A stretch of DNA of 7,332 nucleotides from T1SED10-198M sp003554345 [NCBI: Candidatus Sumerlaeota bacterium]. GTDB lineage: Bacteria > Sumerlaeota > T1SED10-198M. The stretch is from contig PWGE01000016.1 of the NCBI GenBank assembly GCA_003554345.1, positions 1 through 7,332 of the forward strand, written 5' to 3'. A program made the translations under genes and the position numbers. The notes beneath the pieces were generated by a model that saw only the letters and a program-made list of their open reading frames with translations, did no database searches and was not told where the DNA came from. This document shows positions 1 through 4,930 of this stretch, one piece after another. Positions within the stretch are counted from its first letter, which is position 1. Each line of letters opens with the position of its first letter.

Positions 1-888
1 GCCCCATTCTCCCTCGGTAGAAAATTCATCATCGGTGTTATCTATGACAAGAGAAGGTACGACCACCCAGGCATTTTTGACTGAACGTTCAAAGCCATCG
101 GATGGTTCATTGACAACTTCGCCATCTACCCAGGCTGTTGTAGAACCTCCTCCATCGAAGTTCATTCCCTGGTCGCATCCCAGGTCTTTTAAGAGTTTTG
201 CGCCTTCTTCCAGGTACATGCCGACGCTCCATCCTTCCTGGCGACCGTCTACTGTGACAAGATACACCTTCTTTGAATCTGCATTCCAGCCAAGGAGAGT
301 GCGTGGTTGCCGTGTGTCAGGTCCTATGCCAGATGCTTCATCAATACCCTCTTCGTCAATGAGAACGTCAATTTCACCATCTTTAATCAACTGAGGCCCT
401 CCTCCAATGGCGTCGAGTATGTAGTCACTCCATTCAGGGTCCATTGGTTCGTTGGTATTATCAATACGTGTTTGCATAAGCTTTTCCTGGTGATTTCCAC
501 TGAGACCAAACACAGAGCGGGCTTCTTCGCGGGTATTGGAAGATTTTCGCTCTCCATCTTCCCTGTAATAACTGACAGAAGAATTCTGATAAAAATAACC
601 GGCATTGACAGCAGCTATGCCTTCTGCTTTTTCAGCCAGCTCAGAAGTAGGCTTCAAAGTATCTGCCCATACTGGCTCCAATCGAATGTTGGGATGGGTA
701 GTGTCGACTTCAATGATGCGTATTTCCCAGCGGGGTTCTTCTGAAGTGGCGGTGCGGTAATGTGTACCGGGACCTATTTTTTCCCGGTAACTGTATTCGA
801 TTTGAGGGAAATATTCGCCATATATCAGGATTCCCGGAATAAGGGTTAGTAGAATAAGGATGCTTCTTCTCCATACTTTTACATTCAT
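1..888 (-). CDS. Exported phosphodiester glycosidase (NAGPA family), 3' end missing
   Basis: The frame is open from the ATG at 888 to the window edge (296 codons, C-terminus missing). An AAGGAG at 899-904, ten bases upstream, fixes the start. Residues 1-24 are a basic start (MNVKVWRR) plus a hydrophobic stretch, a signal peptide or membrane anchor, so the protein should act outside the cytoplasm. The NAGPA domain covers about residues 37-276. Visible family marks are NAGYF (95-99), GGGPQLIKDG (162-171), RTLLGW (196-201), TVDGR (212-216) and NFDGGGST (243-250). Members cleave sugar phosphodiesters, as in mammalian GlcNAc-1-phosphodiester glycosidase; bacterial substrates are mostly unknown but probably envelope or exopolysaccharide glycans. 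After the domain, VIDNTDDEFSTEGEW (281-295) looks like the start of a golvesin/Xly-type C-terminal domain, which may bind carbohydrate. The family call is firm; the second domain is inferred from one motif cut by the window edge. Confidence 0.85.
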   Translation of the reverse strand, partial: MNVKVWRRSILILLTLIPGILIYGEYFPQIEYSYREKIGPGTHYRTATSEEPRWEIRIIEVDTTHPNIRLEPVWADTLKPTSELAEKAEGIAAVNAGYFYQNSSVSYYREDGERKSSNTREEARSVFGLSGNHQEKLMQTRIDNTNEPMDPEWSDYILDAIGGGPQLIKDGEIDVLIDEEGIDEASGIGPDTRQPRTLLGWNADSKKVYLVTVDGRQEGWSVGMYLEEGAKLLKDLGCDQGMNFDGGGSTTAWVDGEVVNEPSDGFERSVKNAWVVVPSLVIDNTDDEFSTEGEWG

Positions 889-913
889 GACAGGATTGCT
901 CCTTTTTTAGTTT

Positions 914-930
914 CATATATAGCTTATATG
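914..930. promoter_or_regulatory. Small inverted repeat upstream of the glycosidase gene (possible operator)
   Basis: CATATA (914-919) and TATATG (925-930) are perfect inverted arms around a 5-base spacer, ten bases upstream of the Shine-Dalgarno of the glycosidase gene. The stretch is AT-rich and may overlap the promoter: a weak TTTACT-16-TATATG pairing can be read on the minus strand across it. It could be an operator or just AT-rich chance symmetry. Confidence 0.2.
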
Positions 931-1170
931 ATAACAGTAAAACTGCAATTCTGTGCCCTCAAAACAGGTGAAAAAGAAAAAAAGAAAATTTTAACCGGCA
1001 GAATAAAAATAAATATCAAATGGCTCTGAGTTTCCGGCTTTTCTTCTCATGCAATAGACTTCACTGGCTACTCATCGAGATAAAGACGGATGTTAATCAA
1101 ATGAATATATATTGCTGAGATGCTAAATAGGGGATGATACATAAAATTATGATGAAGAAAAGCTGTTGGT

Positions 1171-1211
1171 CTTATAAAGGATTCTATCCAGAAGAAGGGG
1201 TTCTTTATAAG
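1171..1211. repeat. Perfect 9-bp inverted repeat with a 23-base spacer
   Basis: CTTATAAAG at 1171-1179 and CTTTATAAG at 1203-1211 are exact reverse complements separated by 23 bases. A transcript could form a loose hairpin, or the arms could bind a dimeric protein. No T-run follows on either strand, so it is not a standard terminator. Confidence 0.45.
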
Positions 1212-1317
1212 AGGAGAAAAGAGAATCGTTGCTCAGAAGAAGGCTGTTTCATGGAAGTTTTTTACGCTGGTGCTATCATGAAGGATAACAAAGAAAGTGG
1301 ACTTACATGGACGGTAT

Positions 1318-1567
1318 GACAGGTCAGGGGACAGTTCGGGCAAATTTGACAGCCCTTTTTTTGACAGGGCAATGTCTTTCCCGGCGTGGTCCAATCTTTT
1401 GACTGCTTATGGTTGTTTTCAAAGGGGTTTCTCACGCTGATGCGGACATCAGCGCCACCAATGATGAATCCGCCAGAGTGAACTTTCAGAATAAGAATAA
1501 GATGCCGATTCCGCCAGAGACGGACTGTAAGTCGGAGATCGGCCCTCCCGGGGAAGCAGCAAGTCAA
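1318..1567. other. GC-richer island, possible gene remnant or structured RNA
   Basis: Bases 1321-1560 are about 52% G+C by direct count, well above the AT-rich DNA on either side. The island contains four GACAG pentamers (1318, 1330, 1348, 1363), a hairpin GACAG-CCCT...AGGGC..TGTC (1348-1376), an 8-bp perfect hairpin (1435-1454), and the 9-mer CCGCCAGAG twice (1470-1478 and 1511-1519). Its minus strand is open from a TTG at 1567 to 1262 and encodes a Cys cluster, CQICPNCPLTC, which has the CX2CX2CX3C spacing of 4Fe-4S ferredoxin sites. There is no Shine-Dalgarno before the TTG and the rest resembles no family I know. It is best read as a remnant of a different sequence or a structured non-coding element. 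Confidence 0.35.
1435..1454. repeat. 8-bp perfect hairpin with a 4-base loop
   Basis: CGCTGATG (1435-1442) and CATCAGCG (1447-1454) pair perfectly around the loop CGGA on the plus strand, or TCCG on the minus strand. It is the tightest stem in the intergenic region. There is no T-run after it on either strand, so it does not look like a Rho-independent terminator. Confidence 0.55.
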
Positions 1568-1590
1568 TAGTGAGGTTCAAGTTTTTTTAC

Positions 1591-1609
1591 TAAAGTACAT
1601 TGTATTTTA
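1591..1609. repeat. 19-base near-palindrome
   Basis: TAAAGTACATTGTATTTTA is symmetric around base 1600; all nine pairs match except one G-T. It sits about 130 bases beyond the 3' end of nfo. It could be a repressor site for an unseen transcript or chance AT-rich symmetry. Confidence 0.3.
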
Positions 1610-1633
1610 AAGAGTTTTTTTTCAGAGGAGACT

Positions 1634-1703
1634 CCTGGAAAGAAGAATAGTATCTTTATTTCGTGTATTTTTGTGATTTTCGTGGTTTATTCTTCTTTCA
1701 GGG
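1634..1703. repeat. Inverted repeat framing a CGTG-repeat core, 3' of nfo
   Basis: GAAAGAAGAATA (1638-1649) and TATTCTTCTTTC (1688-1699) are exact 12-bp inverted arms, with partly matched CC-rich ends at 1634-1637 and 1700-1703. The 38-base spacer holds CGTG, TGTG and CGTG at 1662, 1672 and 1681, roughly one per helical turn. On the minus strand this reads as a CACGAAA-type series, a pattern I recall as recurrent in intergenic DNA of various bacteria. As RNA it would fold into a long stem with a large loop. It lies just downstream of nfo, so it could cap that transcript's 3' end or be a dispersed repeat. No mobile gene is inside it. Confidence 0.45.
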
Positions 1704-1736
1704 TAGCCACGTAATATTTTGCGTCTCAAAATGGTT

Positions 1737-2582
1737 TTACTTTCTCATTGCTCGTAAGTGCCGGAGATGCTCAAGGTCGGTCTGGTAGGCTTCCATACCA
1801 CCGGGAATTTCTAATATGCCCCATAATTCTTCAAAACGTTTGTCGTTGATCAGTCGTGAGAAAAACCCATTACCCAGTTCTCCCTTACCGATTTGAGCGT
1901 GACGATCTGCATGTGAACCCAGTTCTTTCTTACAGTCGTTTAAATGGAGGACATGCCAGTATTTTAAAGGGAGAAAATCTAACAGTTTCTTAAAGGTCTC
2001 CTGATAATTATCCCGAATATCATATCCTGCGGCGTAGGCATGACAGGTATCAAAACATAAACCGCTTCTTCCCGGAAACCGGCGGGCAAGAGAGAGAACC
2101 ATTTCAGACAGTGTTTTCATCTCTGAACCGATCAATGTCCCCTGTCCTGCGGTGTTTTCCAGTAAAATGGCCACTTCTGAAGGGGTTTGAGCAAGGATAT
2201 CGACCAGGGTGTCATGAACCATTCGAACAGCATCCCTGACCCGTCTACTCCGTGCTGCTCCCGGATGCAGTATAATGCCCGGCACTCCCAATTCGGCAGC
2301 CCGTAAGAACTCTTCTTTTAAAGCAGTATAGGACTTCTTGAGCGTATTTTTATTATCGGCGCATAAATTGAGAAGATAGGAGCAATGAAAGACCGGGGCT
2401 GGCAGGCCGTATTCTTCCAGGGCCGTTTGAAACTTCTCAGCCTGTCCTGGCTTAAGAGACGGGAATCTCCATTGCATCTGGTTATGTGAAAATACCTGGA
2501 AGGCATCACAACCTATCCCGGCAGCGCGGCCGGGAGCATTTTCTATGCCTCCTGCTATAGAAACATGGGCTCCAAGTTGCAT
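1737..2582 (-). CDS. nfo: Endonuclease IV (AP endonuclease)
   Basis: Nfo cuts the DNA backbone 5' of abasic sites in base-excision repair and also acts on some oxidised bases. The 281-residue length is normal for the family. The trinuclear zinc site looks complete: H66 (VFHCSYLLN), H106 (ILHPGA), E142 (LLENTAG), D178 and H181 (CFDTCHAYAAGYD), H213 (LHLND), D226 and H228 (SHADRHAQIGKG) and E258 (GILEIPGG). The ATG at 2582 is fixed by a perfect AGGAGGT five bases upstream. That site is formed by the last codons of the radical-SAM gene, whose stop ends three bases before this start, so the two are almost certainly co-transcribed and coupled. A 60-base sample (2221-2280) is 57% G+C, richer than samples from the two upstream genes. 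Confidence 0.95.
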   Translation of the reverse strand: MQLGAHVSIAGGIENAPGRAAGIGCDAFQVFSHNQMQWRFPSLKPGQAEKFQTALEEYGLPAPVFHCSYLLNLCADNKNTLKKSYTALKEEFLRAAELGVPGIILHPGAARSRRVRDAVRMVHDTLVDILAQTPSEVAILLENTAGQGTLIGSEMKTLSEMVLSLARRFPGRSGLCFDTCHAYAAGYDIRDNYQETFKKLLDFLPLKYWHVLHLNDCKKELGSHADRHAQIGKGELGNGFFSRLINDKRFEELWGILEIPGGMEAYQTDLEHLRHLRAMRK

Positions 2583-2585
2583 ACT

Positions 2586-3713
2586 TTACCTCCTTTGAAA
2601 AAACTCTTCTGTTCTCTGGAGTAGACGATAACCCAGTTTTTTGGTGTCCATCGGTTCCAGGCAGTGACGCCAGATTTCCGGACGTTCCATGCAGAAATAG
2701 ACAAGAACATGAGGGGCCAGCTTTTGTATTTTTTGAAGAAAAAACTGGTATACCTTTCGTCGTTCCAGGGAAAAATATCTCATTTTTCCATCTTTTCCGC
2801 GATAAAAAGGTTCGAAAAGAAATGAACACTCAACTCCACGTTCCAGCAGAGTCTTTTTAAGTTGAGGGCTGTATCGTAAACATCCCAGGCTGATATACAG
2901 TATATTCCGGGAATCAATCTTCCTGAAAAGCTCTTCCAGCACGCCCTCATAATCGTTTTGCCATCTAGGATATGTGATTATAGGGTCAAAATGAAAAGAG
3001 AGAGGAAAACCTGCCAGAGATGCTGTTCTGGCGGCTTGTAATCTCCGTGAAAGGGATGTGGTGTTTTGTTCCCATTGGCGTATAACATGGGAAGTATTTA
3101 ATGACCAGCTTAAAATAATGTTTTTGTCCCTGTGGGGAAGAATATGATTAATAAAAACGCTTTTGGTTTTTAATTCAAGATAGTACCGGGGAAACCTGTT
3201 AAATATAGAAATTAATTTTTCCGCCTGAGGGTAAAGAGGTTCCATTAACAGGCTATCCGTAAATTGTCCGGTTCCGAACCGGGCACCACCGGTAGGAGAG
3301 GTCCATTCCTTAAGTTCTTTCTCAATCTTTTCTATATTGGTATATATGACGGGTGAACGAACAGGGAAGTATGATTGGAGTATACAGTATCGGCAGTCAT
3401 AATAACAGTTGTTGGCAATATCAAGGACCTGGTAAAGACAGCATACATGGTTTTTAGTGCCGGGACAGGGCTTATGAAAATGACCACGATTTTTGACAAG
3501 AAAAAGATGAGAACGTTTAAATGTATGCCGGTATTTTTGATAGTAATTAAAAAAATTATCAATTATCTCAATATCCTGTAAATGGGGTAAAAGAGAAGGA
3601 GCTTTCTTTTTTAATAATTGAATAGCCGGTCGTTTTAACTCGCTCTTTTCTATATAGATTCGTTGGATTTTCTTAAGAGGGTCGAAATTTTCGGGGCAAT
3701 AGTTAATCATCAT
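2586..3713 (-). CDS. Radical-SAM protein of the spore photoproduct lyase (SplB)-like family
   Basis: This 375-residue protein carries CYYDCRYC (C103, C107, C110), the CX3CX2C motif that binds the 4Fe-4S cluster and SAM. Other family marks are KPCPGT and CC (82-92), RFGTGQFTDSL (145-155), ELKTKS (180-185), FHFDPIITY..W (240-251), LYISLGCLR (272-280) and YFCMERPEIW (339-348). True spore photoproduct lyase reverses a thymine dimer using a Cys hydrogen donor and nearby Tyr residues. By eye the donor Cys (C141 in Bacillus subtilis) is absent where GTGQFTDS aligns; the Tyr before the third cluster Cys is kept, but the one after it is Ile. It is therefore an SPL-like enzyme with an unproved substrate. 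ATG codons at 3713 and 3710 are both possible; neither has a clear Shine-Dalgarno. The 11-bp overlap with the ParB-like gene suggests coupling. No spore genes are seen. Confidence 0.8.
   Translation of the reverse strand: MMINYCPENFDPLKKIQRIYIEKSELKRPAIQLLKKKAPSLLPHLQDIEIIDNFFNYYQKYRHTFKRSHLFLVKNRGHFHKPCPGTKNHVCCLYQVLDIANNCYYDCRYCILQSYFPVRSPVIYTNIEKIEKELKEWTSPTGGARFGTGQFTDSLLMEPLYPQAEKLISIFNRFPRYYLELKTKSVFINHILPHRDKNIILSWSLNTSHVIRQWEQNTTSLSRRLQAARTASLAGFPLSFHFDPIITYPRWQNDYEGVLEELFRKIDSRNILYISLGCLRYSPQLKKTLLERGVECSFLFEPFYRGKDGKMRYFSLERRKVYQFFLQKIQKLAPHVLVYFCMERPEIWRHCLEPMDTKKLGYRLLQRTEEFFQRR
2588..2594 (-). promoter_or_regulatory. Shine-Dalgarno of nfo, built into the end of the upstream gene
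   Basis: The minus strand reads CAA AGG AGG TAA before the nfo start. The last two Arg codons and the first base of the stop of the radical-SAM gene form AGGAGGT, so a terminating ribosome sits directly on the nfo initiation site. This supports translational coupling. Confidence 0.85.
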
Positions 3714-4617
3714 TCAATGTCCAGTATTTCTTGAGCGGTTTAATAAGACCGGGAAGGTGTTCTACTTCTGATTGACTTTTAAGATGGAGTTGAATATCAA
3801 GAGACATTTTTTCAGGGTCGTCATGTAACTGGACTTTGCCGGGAAAAGTGCGATGAATGTCCGATTGGATGTTCTGCACTGTTTCCTTATAAGAGGCATA
3901 TTGAGGAGTAAAAGTTTCGTTGAAATACCTGCGAAAGTGCCGGGCCGAACCCTTGCTCTGTAAAAGGTTCTGCAGTTCTTTTGTTCCCTGACGTTGACGA
4001 AATATAATAAAATTTTCTAAAAAAGAACGGTGCATATTCCTTTTTATGCCGTTTTGCCTGAAAAACCTGTAGATCATTTCCCATTCTTTTAAAGAGAAAT
4101 AGTGGTGATAATAGATAATCTGCCACGACCATTGCTCGTTGGCTATGGCACGTATACAACAGGCCGGAAGCTTAAATACAGTGGTTACCAGCTCAAAGTG
4201 AAGCGGATATTTCCATTTCTTTTGTAAAATCTTGAGAAGGGGAGTAAAAGTTTTTTCTAGATTGTGGTAAGAAAGATTTTTCAAAAGAACAGCCCAATCC
4301 ATAAATGAAAAGTGTTGTTCCAGATTATCAGCCAGAATAGTCTGAAAAAAAAGATGTTTAGAGAGTGGAGAAATATAATGAACAGGCACCTTCTGTTGAA
4401 GAAGTGACGCTATATACGTTCTTTTTGCACCTGTAACAACCAGGAGTGAAGAGTTTTCTTCTATGACCGTGACCGGTGTAATGACCCCAAAATGCGATAT
4501 AGAAAAATAAAGTCTGGAATCTTCAAGGGCCTCTTTATCCAGATAACTGCGTATAAGATTTTGAGAAATATTTAAATCTGCGGCGAAAAAGGAAAATTGA
4601 TCTTTGGGATTATTCAT
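3703..4617 (-). CDS. ParB-like nuclease/CTPase-fold protein
   Basis: This 304-residue protein begins like a ParB/Srx N-terminal domain. FGVITPVTVI (43-52) corresponds to the Gxx-P-hydrophobic strand, LLVVTGAKRTYIA (58-70) to the GERRxRAA box, VPVHYI (77-82) to the next strand, and ADNLEQHFSFMDWA (96-109) to the ENxQR...piExA box. The boxes are degenerate: GxxR is kept, but ENxxR reads DNLEQ, so CTP binding or hydrolysis may be weakened or lost. Residues 110-304 are helical, basic and aromatic-rich; I see no second domain I can name. It is the first gene of the run with the radical-SAM protein and Nfo, and overlaps the former by 11 bp. It is not a chromosome-partition parAB pair, since no parA is adjacent. 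The ATG at 4617 has no Shine-Dalgarno and may be nearly leaderless. The fold is likely; its role is unknown. Confidence 0.7.
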   Translation of the reverse strand: MNNPKDQFSFFAADLNISQNLIRSYLDKEALEDSRLYFSISHFGVITPVTVIEENSSLLVVTGAKRTYIASLLQQKVPVHYISPLSKHLFFQTILADNLEQHFSFMDWAVLLKNLSYHNLEKTFTPLLKILQKKWKYPLHFELVTTVFKLPACCIRAIANEQWSWQIIYYHHYFSLKEWEMIYRFFRQNGIKRNMHRSFLENFIIFRQRQGTKELQNLLQSKGSARHFRRYFNETFTPQYASYKETVQNIQSDIHRTFPGKVQLHDDPEKMSLDIQLHLKSQSEVEHLPGLIKPLKKYWTLNDD

Positions 4618-4632
4618 TAAATGTACTATAAT
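4604..4632 (+). promoter_or_regulatory. Sigma70-like promoter for the small Cys-rich gene
   Basis: TTGGGA (4604-4609), 17 bases, then a perfect TATAAT (4627-4632). Transcription should start near 4639, leaving about 23 bases of leader that contain AGGTG (4651-4655) six bases before the ATG at 4662. The -35 box lies inside the first codons of the divergent ParB-like gene. Confidence 0.6.
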
Positions 4633-4658
4633 ATTAATACAAAGTATGACAGGTGCAA
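4631..4658 (-). promoter_or_regulatory. Candidate divergent promoter for the ParB-like operon
   Basis: On the minus strand TTGCAC (4653-4658), 16 bases, then TAATAT (4631-4636). The predicted start near 4624 would be only about seven bases before the ATG at 4617, in keeping with the missing Shine-Dalgarno. Its -10 overlaps the -10 of the plus-strand promoter, so the two could not be occupied at once. Weaker than its partner. Confidence 0.35.
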
Positions 4659-4661
4659 GTT

Positions 4662-4868
4662 ATGGATAGAGAAAAAAGACATGCCGTAAACTGTCCATTC
4701 AACAACTGTTATTATTATGAGGAGGAGATCGAGGAAGTAGGGGGTGTCGAGCACAAATCGACCTTTTGCTGTTATCCTTACGATGATTTTGTTAATGAGC
4801 CCCTTGGAAGAGATTGCCCCCACTATAAACCCGATTTCAGTAAAATCTATCGAAAAAGAAACCGGTAG
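4662..4868 (+). CDS. Small Cys-rich protein of unknown function
   Basis: The gene encodes 68 residues from the ATG at 4662, chosen because AGGTG lies six bases upstream; a GTG at 4653 in the same frame has no such site. I do not recognise a family. The protein has five cysteines: CPFNNC (C11, C16), CC (C36, C37) and DCPHY (C52, with H54 nearby). An acidic stretch (EEEIEE, 20-25) lies between the clusters and the tail is basic (YRKRNR, 63-68). The Cys/His spacing suggests a zinc-binding or iron-sulfur mini-protein, or a disulfide-bonded one; there is no signal peptide. It is the only plus-strand gene in the window, has its own promoter and is divergent from the ParB-like operon, which may hint at shared control. 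A good promoter, ribosome site and protein-like composition make it credible. Confidence 0.7.
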   Translation: MDREKRHAVNCPFNNCYYYEEEIEEVGGVEHKSTFCCYPYDDFVNEPLGRDCPHYKPDFSKIYRKRNR

Positions 4869-4889
4869 AGATATCCGGGTATTCCGAAA

Positions 4890-4919
4890 GCATTTCCCCG
4901 GGGTATGCATATATCTTTT
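4890..4919 (+). terminator. Weak hairpin between convergent genes
   Basis: GCAT (4890-4893) and ATGC (4905-4908) flank a CCCCGGGG core, giving an interrupted stem. It is followed by ATATATCTTTT, moderately U-rich on the plus strand. It lies 21 bases after the stop of the small gene and 11 bases before the end of the convergent transglycosylase gene. The stem is imperfect and the T-run broken, so termination is only possible. Confidence 0.3.
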
Positions 4920-4930
4920 ATTGCAGTTTG

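Larger units (their letters stand above)
889..1736. other. 848-bp region without a convincing gene
   Basis: This gap lies between the end of nfo and the start of the glycosidase gene, both on the minus strand. It holds the glycosidase leader (889-930), an AT-rich stretch (about 940-1130), a 9-bp inverted repeat (1171-1211), a GC-richer island with hairpins and short direct repeats (about 1318-1567), a 19-base near-palindrome (1591-1609) and a larger inverted repeat around a CGTG-repeat core (1634-1703). Two open frames exist (1134-1319 plus, 1262-1567 minus), but neither has a good ribosome site or a recognisable family. I find no tRNA, rRNA or CRISPR array. The mixture could be a decayed gene or an old insertion. 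Confidence 0.6.

Noticed and set aside
1134-1319. Plus-strand frame of 61 codons beginning MIHKIMMKK
   Set aside because: No proper ribosome site, no recognisable family, and it crosses the inverted repeat at 1171-1211 and enters the GC-richer island, so protein coding is unlikely.
1262-1567. Minus-strand frame of 101 codons with a CX2CX2CX3C cluster
   Set aside because: It starts with TTG without a Shine-Dalgarno, its only family-like mark is the Cys cluster, and that cluster arises from repeated CTGTC/TGC elements. Kept as a finding, not called as a gene.
1411-1570. Short plus-strand frame (54 codons, MVVFKGVSHADAD start)
   Set aside because: No ribosome site, competes with the opposite-strand frame, and no similarity I can name.
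1716-1732. ATTTTG/CAAAAT hairpin right after the nfo stop as a terminator
   Set aside because: Only six AT-rich pairs and no T-run after it on the minus strand; too weak to call.
3703-4617. Chromosome partition or plasmid ParB with an origin nearby
   Set aside because: No parA, no parS-like palindrome and no replication gene is visible; the boxes are degenerate and the neighbours are repair genes.
4653-4661. GTG at 4653 as the start of the small Cys-rich gene
   Set aside because: AGGTG overlaps this GTG and is properly spaced from the ATG at 4662, so the ATG is the better start.
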